Shown here piece after piece: positions 35,080 to 43,224 of a stretch of 56,639 nt of DNA. Position numbers and translations under genes: made by a program. The stretch comes from Bacillus sp. cl95 (GTDB lineage Bacteria > Bacillota > Bacilli > Bacillales > Cytobacillaceae), in assembly GCF_900115925.1 (NCBI RefSeq), contig NZ_FOYF01000007.1:1-56639 (forward strand), read 5' to 3'. The notes beneath the pieces are model-generated. The model made no database searches. It was not told where the DNA came from and was given only the letters and a program-made list of their open reading frames with translations. The number at the start of each line of letters is the position of its first letter. Positions within the stretch are counted from its first letter, which is position 1.

Positions 35080-35544
35080 AATTCTTCAACAACCTACCAT
35101 CTAAATTAAATGAAGAAAATAGATACTAAATATTACTTTTTACACCCATTGTGAGACGATTTTTCGAACAGTCTTAAATCATAAAGGTAATCTAATTTCG
35201 CAGTCATCCTAAAAATCGAAAATATTGCCAAAAAGTGTACGTTTGATCAAGAAGAACAAGGATTTCACGATTCCTTTAGTCAATTGGAATTTCAGCTTTC
35301 GCAACTGAAAAGGTGGATGTTCGAAAAGAAGTGTCCGCCACTCCCACTGGAAGGATTTGTGGTAATCTATAGGTTTTTTTGCTCTAATCGAAAAAGCAAA
35401 CGACTGGAGCGGAAATCAATAGGTATTTTTAATAGAGCATTTTTTAAAATTTACAAGGATAAAACAAGGGCTTGCAGCCATTGAGATAAATGTAATAGTA
35501 CAATCCGCTGCCTTAATAACATGGTAAAGGTTAGGAGGGAGCGA

Positions 35545-36027
35545 ATGAAGAAATCTTTCATGATCATTAGTGCGTTGTTGCTGCTTTTGACTGGGTGCGG
35601 TACGACAGATCTTCAAGAGGAACTTGTCTCTTATATCAATGATGAGATGCCTAAGTTAGGGGAAAAGGAAGAGGCGGTCTTGAGTGCTTATGACAGTGTG
35701 ACCGGTGCGAACTACACAGATGATCCGACTACCTATGCTGTATTAAAGGATGAAGTCATTCCACAGTATACGGATTTCATTGATGACCTTGAGAGTGTAA
35801 AGATTGATTCAGATGAACTATCAGCATTGCACGAGGATTATATTGCGGCTGCTAATCTCCAGCACTCTGCCTTTGTGCTGATATTAGAGGCTATCGAAAA
35901 TCAAGATTTAGCGCAGATTACTGAAGCCAACGAGATGCTTGCAGAGGCAAGAAAGGCGATGCGGAAGTATCAGCAGGATGTGGAAAAGCTTTGTGAAGAG
36001 AATGATGTGACGCTGGAGAAGAAGTAG
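35545..36027 (+). CDS. Putative lipoprotein
   Basis: ATG 35545 follows GGAGGGAGCG; 160 residues. The lipobox LLLLLTGCG puts the lipid-bearing Cys at residue 18. The mature part is acidic and helical, with LGEKEEAVLSAYDSVTGANY and a long C-terminal helix. Bacillus genomes hold several small lipoproteins of this layout. I do not recognise a named family and no enzyme motif is visible. It would sit on the outer face of the membrane. A terminator follows, so it is monocistronic. Confidence 0.75.
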   Translation: MKKSFMIISALLLLLTGCGTTDLQEELVSYINDEMPKLGEKEEAVLSAYDSVTGANYTDDPTTYAVLKDEVIPQYTDFIDDLESVKIDSDELSALHEDYIAAANLQHSAFVLILEAIENQDLAQITEANEMLAEARKAMRKYQQDVEKLCEENDVTLEKK

Positions 36028-36054
36028 GAGGGTCTATCCCATCCTTCATTTGTT

Positions 36055-36085
36055 GAAAGCCAAACAAATATGGTTTGGCTTTTAT
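36055..36085 (+). terminator. Rho-independent terminator
   Basis: AAAGCCAAAC pairs with GTTTGGCTTT and runs into TATT. The same AAAGCCAAACC stem recurs next to several REP-like copies (40.98, 45.30 and 56.51 kb). Confidence 0.85.
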
Positions 36086-36261
36086 TATGTATATAGGAGA
36101 TAAAAGACCACATACTTTCAGTCGGAAGTAAGTTTCAAAACTTTTCCTACTCATGGCAGTTCTCTTTTATAAAGGGGGCTGCTTTTTGTCTGCTAGATTA
36201 AAAGGGTATTTTTTACTCTATTCAATTAATAGGGCAAAAAGTATAATAGATTTGACTTTTG

Positions 36262-36350
36262 AAATCCGAAAGGGCAAACCTGGGGAAACCCAGTGGCGCA
36301 AAACTAGAGGGGCTTCGGCTAAAAAGCCATGCCAGCCAGTTACCGAAGAT
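36262..36350 (+). ncRNA. c-di-GMP-I (GEMM) riboswitch upstream of DUF5667-like gene
   Basis: The aptamer has the family order: AGGGCAAACCT, the GAAA tetraloop stem TGGGGAAACCCA, GGCGCAAAACTA, a second hairpin and a closing GTTACCG. Downstream, TCTCCT (36368-36373) is complementary to AGGAGA (36407-36412) in the ribosome site. A stem CGTTAACATTTAACG lies between them. This suggests control of translation by hiding the ribosome site, which I infer from pairing only. Confidence 0.8.
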
Positions 36351-36419
36351 TGTACGGACTCCTTTTGTCTCCTACGGATTTTAATCGTTAACATTTAACG
36401 TTTTGGAGGAGATTTACGA

Positions 36420-37718
36420 ATGAAAAAAATTATTTTCACAACCACATTGGCTGTAAGCTTGGCACTAGGAACGTCTGCTAGTGCAAACACAGAGGCTTCA
36501 GACACTGCTGGTACAACACCTGATCAATTTCTTTATACACTTGATCATTTTTATGAGGATCTAAAACTGGCGTTTACCTTTGATTCAGAAGAAGAAGCAG
36601 CTCTATTATTACAATTTGCACAAGAACGATTAGCTGAAGCTGAATTAATGAGTGAAGAAGAAAAATCGGAATTTGTCAGCGAAGCGATTGAAATGTATGC
36701 AAGTCTTTTAGAAGATGCACAGGAAGCTGTTTCAGAAGTTGTTGAAGATGAACAAATTGATGAGGCTACAAAAGAGGAATTAAGCAGCCAATTAGAAGAA
36801 GTTACCGAAATCGATGATGAAGTGGCGGATGAGCTTGACGAAGAACAAACAGAGGAATTAGAAAAAAAGATAGATGAAGCTTACCTTGTTGCAAATGTTG
36901 TAATGGGGTTCGATGTTGAAGTAGTAAAAACGCTTCGTGAACAGGAATTCGGATATGGAGAAATAGCAAAAATTATTAGTTTATCAGAACTAAGTGGAAA
37001 ATCAATTGAAGAAATTACAGCGCTCTTAAGTGACAAAGAAATCGGAGAAGTCATGAAAGAACTGGAAATCACTATTAGTCAGGTGAAAGAATTAGCTGTT
37101 TCAAAGAAGATTACTTCCTTAGAGGAATCTCTTGTAGCTGCTCGTGAAAGTGGTAATGAAAAGGCTGTAAAAAAACTAGAGAAAAAACTAGGATCGTTAT
37201 CCAGTAAAAAAGAAAAACTTGCTGCAAAATCGGAAGATGAAGAAGATTCAAAGGTCGAAGAATCCGAATCTACTGAACCAGAATCTACTGAAGAAGGAGC
37301 TACTGAATCTGAATCTCCTGGAACGGAAACAGAAAGTGAAGCCGAAATCGATGAAGAAGAAAGCCTAACTGATGCAGCAGTTGTTCCAGCAAGCACAAAT
37401 GCAAAAACGGCAGCACAGACAAATAGTGGATTAGCTACTGCAAATGCTGCTAAAACAAAAGCGACTGAAGTAGCAAAACAAGCACAAGAACAAGCCAAGA
37501 AAGCTCAAGAAAAGGCTAATGAAGAAGCTAAAAAAGCAGCAGAAGTAGCCAAAAAAGCACAAGAACAAGCTAAAAAGGCTCAAGAAAAGGCTAATGAGGA
37601 AGCGAAAAAAGCTGCTGAAAAAGCAAAAGAAGAATCGAAAAAAGATAATGATGATGATGAAAACGAAAATGATAAAGAACACAAAGGTAAAGGTGACAAA
37701 GGGAAGGATGGGAAATAA
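36420..37718 (+). CDS. Secreted DUF5667-like protein with Ala/Lys/Glu-rich tail
   Basis: ATG 36420 has GGAGGAG upstream; 432 residues. Signal peptide KIIFTTTLAVSLALGTSASA. Residues 30-125 match the DUF5667 pattern (TPDQFLYTLDHFYEDLKLAF, LLLQFAQERLAEAELMSEEE). Then come acidic helical segments, a Ser/Glu/Thr-rich linker (about 275-330) and long imperfect repeats of KAQEKANEEAKKAAEKAKEE, ending in DDDENENDKEHKGKGDKGKD. The tail may bind wall polymers or metal. A c-di-GMP riboswitch in the leader ties it to the motile-sessile decision. The exact role is unknown. Confidence 0.8.
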   Translation: MKKIIFTTTLAVSLALGTSASANTEASDTAGTTPDQFLYTLDHFYEDLKLAFTFDSEEEAALLLQFAQERLAEAELMSEEEKSEFVSEAIEMYASLLEDAQEAVSEVVEDEQIDEATKEELSSQLEEVTEIDDEVADELDEEQTEELEKKIDEAYLVANVVMGFDVEVVKTLREQEFGYGEIAKIISLSELSGKSIEEITALLSDKEIGEVMKELEITISQVKELAVSKKITSLEESLVAARESGNEKAVKKLEKKLGSLSSKKEKLAAKSEDEEDSKVEESESTEPESTEEGATESESPGTETESEAEIDEEESLTDAAVVPASTNAKTAAQTNSGLATANAAKTKATEVAKQAQEQAKKAQEKANEEAKKAAEVAKKAQEQAKKAQEKANEEAKKAAEKAKEESKKDNDDDENENDKEHKGKGDKGKDGK

Positions 37719-37816
37719 GGGGACAATTCTCCCTTAACGCCCTATTATCGATTCACCGCCTGGTTGAAGTCTTTGAATGTGTATTACTAACCTTTCAGTG
37801 ACGCAAATAAAAGAAA

Positions 37817-37860
37817 TGGAGAGTGGACGCCGAATAGGGGTCTCACTCTCCATTTTTGAT
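37817..37860. terminator. Bidirectional terminator
   Basis: GGAGAGTG pairs with CACTCTCC across a looped-out segment, followed by ATTTTT. It ends the DUF5667-like gene and the convergent SGNH gene. Confidence 0.75.
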
Positions 37861-37862
37861 TT

Positions 37863-38723
37863 TTACTCTTTATGAACGAAGTACTTCGTTAAGTAATCCG
37901 CCCATAGTTCGTTGCCTTTTTGATTAGGTAGGCTCTTATCAGTAAGGTATTGTTTCAAGTCTTTTGATTTGCCGTCAGGCCACACTTCCCAGTGGTTGAG
38001 GTAGATGTATTGGTTGTTTTTGGCGTATTCCTCTAATTGTTGTTCTTCTTTTACATAATAGTGTGCTAAGTAGATAGGGTTAGATGGTTGAATCATGATG
38101 ACGATTTCTGGATTGGCTTTCTTGAAATCGTTCAGGATCGTTGTTAAGTTTTCCAACCTTTTTGGCATAAATAGTCTTCCGTTGTCATGAAGGAGGAAAG
38201 GTTCTATTAAGAGAATATCTACTTTTGTGTTCAACATATCTTGATACAGTCGCTCTTTGACAACGTCTGCCGATGTTTTTCGGTAGATTTCCTTGATAGA
38301 AACATGGAGCAGTGACTCACCATATGTATCTGTTAGCTGCTTCTTTAATAGAGTAGGCCAAGCACCGTCAGCTGCAGAAGTAGAGGCAGATCCCAAAATC
38401 GCCATCTGGAGAGATTGACCTTGTTCTGCTGCTGTTAAAAACTTTTCTTGAAGGTTCTTAGGAAGATTTTTTGTGTACTTTATGATTTCCTCTTTGCTTT
38501 CGCCGGGAATAGTCGTTTGCGCTACTGGTTGCGTAACCGGCTCGACTTTTTGGGCAGGAGCCTCTGCTACAACTTCTTTCTCTTTTTCTACTTCAGATGG
38601 TAGTGAATGGTTCATTCTGTCATCCGCTTTCGCCATCTTTATCTTTTGTTCCCAGTGAACTTTTCCTGTTACTAGAGTTACTACCGTTATGATGAATAAT
38701 AGTATTACTAATGCTCGTTTCAT
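37863..38723 (-). CDS. Membrane-anchored SGNH/GDSL-type hydrolase
   Basis: ATG 38723 follows ACGGAGGG; 286 residues. A membrane anchor (ALVILLFIITVVTLVTG) is followed by a Pro/Glu/Thr linker and an SGNH-like domain. Block I reads MAILGSASTSAADGAWP, with the nucleophile Ser at about 112-114 in place of the usual GDS. The central Asn block is VIMIQPSNPIY, and the C-terminal QKGNELWADYL segment is where the catalytic Asp/His normally lie; an exact DxxH is not evident. The family deacylates sugars or lipids; wall-polymer acetyl esters are a plausible substrate. Confidence 0.75.
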   Translation of the reverse strand: MKRALVILLFIITVVTLVTGKVHWEQKIKMAKADDRMNHSLPSEVEKEKEVVAEAPAQKVEPVTQPVAQTTIPGESKEEIIKYTKNLPKNLQEKFLTAAEQGQSLQMAILGSASTSAADGAWPTLLKKQLTDTYGESLLHVSIKEIYRKTSADVVKERLYQDMLNTKVDILLIEPFLLHDNGRLFMPKRLENLTTILNDFKKANPEIVIMIQPSNPIYLAHYYVKEEQQLEEYAKNNQYIYLNHWEVWPDGKSKDLKQYLTDKSLPNQKGNELWADYLTKYFVHKE

Positions 38724-38835
38724 AATTCCCTCCGTTACCATCACTTGATAGTTTTATCATAAAGGAATGGAAGGAAGGAATTTGTATAGGCTTGTAGGTG
38801 AATCTATTAAAACGTACGACAAAATATTTAGGAAT

Positions 38836-38864
38836 GGTGCCTGTCACGCCCCGAAAAATGTCGA
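38836..38864 (+). repeat. REP-like repeat, right-hand subtype
   Basis: GGTGCCTGTCACGCCCCGAA then AAATGTCGA, between two minus-strand genes and antisense to both. Confidence 0.85.
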
Positions 38865-38865
38865 A

Positions 38866-38903
38866 AAAATACCAGGATGAATTTATCCATCCTGGTATTT
38901 TTT
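38866..38903 (-). terminator. Rho-independent terminator
   Basis: AATACCAGGATG pairs with CATCCTGGTATT and is flanked by A and T runs. It ends the two minus-strand genes at 38.9-39.7 kb. Confidence 0.9.
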
Positions 38904-39150
38904 ATTGCTTTTTAAACCATTCAGACACGTCATTGGCTTTAACAGCTAATCGATAAGCTGTTTCATCGAAAGCTAGGAAGCCGCCCAGGATCTTAATATT
39001 TTTGTATGCAATGTGATCTTCCTGTGAAAATGTATGAGAGCATTTCTTACAATTGTTTGGAAGAGTGCTGCTATCCCTCTTAAAATATACTTGAAAACAC
39101 TCTCCACAATGAAATGCATTTCCTTCCTGCATCACAATACCTTTACTCAT
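38902..39150 (-). CDS. Small zinc-ribbon protein
   Basis: An 82-residue protein with GAAGGATG upstream of the ATG. Four Cys in two pairs (FHCGECFQVYF and NNCKKCSHTF) form a typical rubredoxin-like zinc ribbon, followed by a C-terminal helical segment (FDETAYRLAVKANDVSEWFK). It starts 17 bases after the stop of the gene at 39168, so they form an operon. Its function is not known. It is divergent from the riboswitch-controlled toxin gene and is one candidate for an associated factor. Confidence 0.7.
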   Translation of the reverse strand: MSKGIVMQEGNAFHCGECFQVYFKRDSSTLPNNCKKCSHTFSQEDHIAYKNIKILGGFLAFDETAYRLAVKANDVSEWFKKQ

Positions 39151-39167
39151 ATGTAATCTACATCCTT

Positions 39168-39701
39168 CTATAAACTTAATACTTTTCGGGGAGTATCCAT
39201 AATTTCCATTACGGTTTTCATTTTGATTTCACTGTCCCTAAAGAAAGCATTAGATTTTTCACGAATATATGAGACTTGTCTGGTCGCTTCTGCTTCACTT
39301 TTTGCATTAAAGATCGCCTCAAGAACTTCATACTCACAAATACTATAATTTTTGCAACATGTATTGAGGTCAATAATTAGTGAATATAACTTGATGATAG
39401 GGTGGGAACGGGCTGTAACACGAAGATCGTTTGCGTATGTACCTGAGAAAAAATGTGCTTTGTTTTGTAGAGATGCGTCATCTCTATCTAGGACATTCGT
39501 AAATTCGCGCATAAAGTCGATAAAGTCATTAGGTTCTCCGCCATTCCTCACATACTTATGAAAGTTCTCCATTTGTATCATACCGTTTACAATATTTCTA
39601 ATTTCGCCTTGGCACTCGTTATTCACAATTTCATGAGCGAATTGTATGATTTTTTCATCACTCATAGCATTAGGATTCAAAAAGCTCGAAAATAACCCCA
39701 T
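39168..39701 (-). CDS. Hypothetical helical protein, divergent from toxin gene
   Basis: The ATG follows AAGGAGAG; 177 residues, soluble and nearly all helical. Typical stretches are IIQFAHEIVNNECQGEIRNI, GEPNDFIDFMREFTNVLDRD and CEYEVLEAIFNAKSEAEATR. I recognise no family. It is the first gene of a two-gene operon with the zinc-ribbon protein, whose start region faces away from the toxin at 40054. A cognate immunity protein is one possibility, though immunity genes usually lie directly downstream of the toxin. Confidence 0.65.
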   Translation of the reverse strand: MGLFSSFLNPNAMSDEKIIQFAHEIVNNECQGEIRNIVNGMIQMENFHKYVRNGGEPNDFIDFMREFTNVLDRDDASLQNKAHFFSGTYANDLRVTARSHPIIKLYSLIIDLNTCCKNYSICEYEVLEAIFNAKSEAEATRQVSYIREKSNAFFRDSEIKMKTVMEIMDTPRKVLSL

Positions 39702-39897
39702 ATAGATCTCTCCTTGTTAGAATTCTAAGAATATTATCGACAATAATGTTGAATTCTTTAGGGGTGAGGTAAAAATTGGAATCGATAATATTTGAATCTA
39801 ATTCACTATAAGTTACTGGCAATTTTCTAAATTCTATTATTTACATTAGTTCTATAGACCTATATACTAATATATGTAAAAACAACCAAAATTTTAT

Positions 39898-39990
39898 ACT
39901 GTGAAAAAGGCAAACTTCTCGAAAGGGAAGGACGCAAAGCCGTGAGTCTAAGGCATACAGACGTATGCTATGATCGTCAGGTTTCCATAG
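39898..39990 (+). ncRNA. c-di-GMP-I (GEMM) riboswitch upstream of WHH nuclease toxin
   Basis: The conserved order is clear: AAAGGCAAAC, the GAAA tetraloop in CTTCTCGAAAGGGAAGG, GACGCAAAGCC, GAGTCTAA, the hairpin GCATACAGACGTATGC, and GTCAGGTTTCC pairing back to the start. Just downstream is an intrinsic terminator. GCTATGA (39967-39973) in the aptamer end can pair with TCATAGC (40017-40023) of that terminator. Ligand binding should therefore favour termination, an OFF switch by inference. Confidence 0.92.
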
Positions 39991-40000
39991 ACTAGATACA

Positions 40001-40030
40001 CAGCTATGGCATTTTGTCATAGCTTTTTTT
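40001..40030 (+). terminator. Riboswitch expression-platform terminator
   Basis: AGCTATGGCA pairs with TGTCATAGCT around three Ts and is followed by a T-run. It lies between the aptamer and the ribosome site of the toxin gene. Confidence 0.9.
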
Positions 40031-40053
40031 ATTATCCGGAAGGGGTTGGGACG

Positions 40054-40947
40054 ATGAGCATGCTTAAAACGATTGGAAAATATGCGGGTAAAACAGCGGG
40101 GTTCGTGGTTGGCGGGCCTATTCAAGTAATTGGGGAGCTAACGGGTTTTGAGGTCGTTGAGGACATTGGAAAAGGTGTGCGAAAGGCTTCGGAATGTGCA
40201 GGCGAAACAGTTGGACAAGCAGCTGGTGGCGTTGTTGGAACAGTTTCTGGAATTATTAATGATAATCCTGCGCAGCGTGATCAGGGATTAAGTGAAATGG
40301 GAAGTGCTGTTGGAAGAACCGCTAAGGGAGTCTACCAAACTGCTAAACACACAGTACAAAATGGCGGAGAAGTCATTGGTGGATTGATGGACGGCGATCA
40401 TGGCCGCGTCAAAAAAGGAGCGATCTCTATTGTCAAAACCGTTGCGATAGGAGCATTAGCGGTTGGTGTTGTCGATGTAATCGATGGAGTAGATATCGCA
40501 GACGCTGAGGAAATTGGCCCTGATGCACCTACTATTGAAGATGCTGGAGAAACAGGTTCTGATGTACCTTTAGAAGAGGTTCCATTTGAAACGAAAACTA
40601 TCGAGCTTCCAGATGGTGAGACTTATACAGATTCCTTTCCTGTATTCGATGTCGATTATGAAGTGGAAATTGACGAGGATATGTATTTGCAAAGCGATTA
40701 TACTCACTTTACCTATGCCAACTATGAATTGTATGAAGCTATCCAAGACGATCCTGGATTGACCCATGATTTAGGCTTGAATCAGGCTGACATCGAAGCT
40801 TTGTCTAACGGCGATAATCCAGCAGGATTTACATGGCACCACAACGAGGAGCCAGGCGTTCTTCAACTCGTAGACCGTGAAACTCACGCAAGTGTTGGTC
40901 ACACAGGCGGCCGTGAGCTTTGGGGCGGCGGGAGTGAATACCGCTAA
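40054..40947 (+). CDS. Polymorphic-toxin-like protein with C-terminal WHH (HNH/Endo VII) nuclease domain
   Basis: ATG 40054 is preceded by GGAAGGGGTTGGG; the open frame upstream runs through the riboswitch terminator. 297 residues. Residues 1-145 are Gly/Ala-rich with zipper spacing (GKTAGFVVGGPIQVIGELTG, GQAAGGVVGTVSGII, AIGALAVGVVDVI) and probably insert in membranes. An acidic linker follows. Residues 250-297 carry the WHH nuclease signature: NGDNPAGFTWHHNEEPGVLQ (W261-H262-H263), then ETHASVGHTGG with His278 and His283. Such domains are DNA-cutting toxin tips. There is no signal peptide or known secretion leader. A c-di-GMP riboswitch controls it. The next gene is convergent, so immunity is not directly downstream. 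Confidence 0.85.
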   Translation: MSMLKTIGKYAGKTAGFVVGGPIQVIGELTGFEVVEDIGKGVRKASECAGETVGQAAGGVVGTVSGIINDNPAQRDQGLSEMGSAVGRTAKGVYQTAKHTVQNGGEVIGGLMDGDHGRVKKGAISIVKTVAIGALAVGVVDVIDGVDIADAEEIGPDAPTIEDAGETGSDVPLEEVPFETKTIELPDGETYTDSFPVFDVDYEVEIDEDMYLQSDYTHFTYANYELYEAIQDDPGLTHDLGLNQADIEALSNGDNPAGFTWHHNEEPGVLQLVDRETHASVGHTGGRELWGGGSEYR

Positions 40948-41008
40948 CGGGTGCCTGTCACCACCCGAAAATTGTCGAAAGCCAAACCCTCAAAGGTTTG
41001 GCTTTCTT
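40948..41008 (+). repeat. REP-like repeat fused to terminator stem
   Basis: GGGTGCCTGTCACCACCCGA starts one base after the toxin stop and continues AAATTGTCG. The inner GGGTG/CACCC can fold. AAAGCCAAACC with GGTTTGGCTTT directly follows and should end transcription. Confidence 0.9.
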
Positions 41009-41022
41009 TGTGCATATGAGTT

Positions 41023-43221
41023 TTATTCTACTCGGATATCGTCATCTTTTAGGAACTTAGCAACTCCCATTCCGATCGCTAGCCCTGGTAATCCACCAAC
41101 AGCACCAGCTACTGCCACGCCAATTTTCATGCCTGTTGGAGTGACCGAACGAATGATGACTTCTTCAGCAAATCCGTCACCCTCATTAACATTTTCCAAG
41201 CCTCTGCAATTACTAATAGAAACAGGATTTGTTTCTACTCTCCTGTCAAACAGACCGTAGTAATGATTATATTCTCTCACGATTACGTTTGTTGATCGTG
41301 TAGTGGTACAGTGTCTAAAATCGCAGTCTTTCACATAGACTTTCGGTCCAGAAATCTTTTCGTAGGTATTGCCTTGAACAAGGAACCCTTCTTCGATTCT
41401 AACTCCGTCAAATAAACACTTGGAGATGTAGTTTGTTGCAGAGTTTTTACCACAAGTGAAGTCAAAGCTGGCATTCGTTAATATACCTGAAAGGCTACTG
41501 AACAGGTTATAGAACTCGCAGAATTCAACTGTAATTCCACTGCCGTTTGCGATTTTATTTCTGCAATCAACAAACTGGCTATTTTTTATTGTGAGATTGT
41601 CTCCGCTTGTCACATTCTCACAATTTTTAAACAAACAATTCATTACCTCTATTGAGCTGCCTGTAAAGGTCTGGTTCTCTATGACTTCTGTGCAAGAGTC
41701 GAAGCTAGATTCACTGATCAGGGCACCGCGTTGGATACATTTGTTAATATTTAGGAAACTGCAATTCTTGTAAACCGCTTCTGAGATATTGAATAAGAAG
41801 GATTTCATTTTCTCTTTTTCGTAGTGATCAAGGCCACGCACTTCACAGTTTGTGATAGAGATAGAACCATCGATATTAATGATCCCGTCCTTCGAAGCCC
41901 AGGTGGAGTCTGACTCGTCATCAGCATTTTTTAAGAAATGAATCTTTGTATCAGATATTTCTCCGGTAACTGTGTTGCCCCAGCCGTTGAAACGAATGAA
42001 GTTTTCATCTGGTGAGAAAATCGCACAGTTTTGTACTTGCAGATCCGTATCTCCTTTTAATTGGAGAAAATGATTGCAGTTGTTAAATTCAGTATTCTTA
42101 ATGATAATCTCATTTTTGCCCTCTGCTTGCACAAAAGAGTTTTTATCATATCCGAGGCAATTCACTTGGCAATTTGTAAAGGTGATGCTTGCTCCTTCAG
42201 AGAGTGTGATTTCATCAGAAACGTGAGACTCATTATAGTAAACGATACAATTATCAAATTCTAGATGACCTTCACAATTCATATAGGCACTGATGTGAAC
42301 GATTTTGTTTTTAAAGACCCTTTTTTCACCACGAGGGATATATAGAATACTTGATATATTCACTTCTTCGAGTTCAATGATTTCTTCATCTAGGAGAAAT
42401 TCAGACATTTCTACGTAAAACTCTTCCTCATACGCCTCTTCATCAGCACTATATTTATCAATGAAGCCTTGTTTGCCACGTAGTCTATAAAGGGATGTGA
42501 TCTTGGTTTTTATTTCACGAATCGTTTTATTACCAAAATCAAACTCATCGATAATATCTTCGACTCCATCTGGTAATTCAAAGTCAAGGGTGTTTAAAAA
42601 GCTGTATTCGAGACAGCTTGTTAGAATCTTTTTCTTGGCTTCAATATCGTTTATCGATGCAAGAGAGGCATGCAGTTCAATGTTTTGAGCGTCAACTTCG
42701 AGATAATTTAGAAGGTTATTAGCATATTGCTGCTGATCTACTGAAATCCCTTCGAATTGGTGCATGAGGGAGTAAAATGCTCCGCCTAAAATCTCCCTTT
42801 CTGTTTCTGACAAAGAAGCTATATCTGTTTCTTTTGTAATCCCTAAAATACAGCGTTTTTCTAATACATTAAGCTTTTTAGCTAGTAAGATATCATTTCT
42901 TGAAAGTCTTTCGATTTTATCAAAAGCCTCTGTCACTAAGTCTGACACTTTCACATCACGTTCAGATAAGCGAACAAGAATATCCATCAAGATTTGCTGT
43001 GCCTGTGCTAGGGTTCCAATCTGGTTAGCCATGCGTTTATCCTGTTTTTTTGAAAGTGTGACCATATCAAACACACGATGGAACCATTTTTCGTTTTTTA
43101 TCTGTTCAAACTGTTCTTGGGAAGCGGAAGATAGTTTATTAGAAGCTTCTTTTAGATCATCGAAGCTGCAATCTTTATTTTCGTAATAATCATAGTCAAT
43201 GAGTAATTCTTGTTGTGCCAT
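41023..43221 (-). CDS. Large beta-helix protein with C-terminal glycine-zipper segment
   Basis: Starts at ATG 43221, preceded by GAAAGGAAAGATC; 732 residues. Residues 1-290 are helical. About 300-690 is a right-handed beta-helix with many short turns (ITFTNCQVNCLGYDKN, IIIKNTEFNNCNHFLQLKGD, VMNCLFKNCENVTSGDNLTI) and Asn/Cys ladders. The last 35 residues hold a hydrophobic glycine zipper (KIGVAVAGAVGGLPGLAIGM). There is no signal peptide, so unlike most beta-helix proteins this one should stay inside or cross without Sec. It begins 3 bases after the stop of the 43225 gene, so the pair is translated together. The function is unknown. Confidence 0.75.
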   Translation of the reverse strand: MAQQELLIDYDYYENKDCSFDDLKEASNKLSSASQEQFEQIKNEKWFHRVFDMVTLSKKQDKRMANQIGTLAQAQQILMDILVRLSERDVKVSDLVTEAFDKIERLSRNDILLAKKLNVLEKRCILGITKETDIASLSETEREILGGAFYSLMHQFEGISVDQQQYANNLLNYLEVDAQNIELHASLASINDIEAKKKILTSCLEYSFLNTLDFELPDGVEDIIDEFDFGNKTIREIKTKITSLYRLRGKQGFIDKYSADEEAYEEEFYVEMSEFLLDEEIIELEEVNISSILYIPRGEKRVFKNKIVHISAYMNCEGHLEFDNCIVYYNESHVSDEITLSEGASITFTNCQVNCLGYDKNSFVQAEGKNEIIIKNTEFNNCNHFLQLKGDTDLQVQNCAIFSPDENFIRFNGWGNTVTGEISDTKIHFLKNADDESDSTWASKDGIINIDGSISITNCEVRGLDHYEKEKMKSFLFNISEAVYKNCSFLNINKCIQRGALISESSFDSCTEVIENQTFTGSSIEVMNCLFKNCENVTSGDNLTIKNSQFVDCRNKIANGSGITVEFCEFYNLFSSLSGILTNASFDFTCGKNSATNYISKCLFDGVRIEEGFLVQGNTYEKISGPKVYVKDCDFRHCTTTRSTNVIVREYNHYYGLFDRRVETNPVSISNCRGLENVNEGDGFAEEVIIRSVTPTGMKIGVAVAGAVGGLPGLAIGMGVAKFLKDDDIRVE

Positions 43222-43224
43222 GGT

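Noticed and set aside
34924-35109. 61-codon open frame with YTNK repeats
   Set aside because: It follows a terminator, lacks a ribosome site, and its pattern comes from the DNA tandem repeat.
36153-36398. 81-codon open frame
   Set aside because: It runs through the c-di-GMP riboswitch and has no ribosome site.
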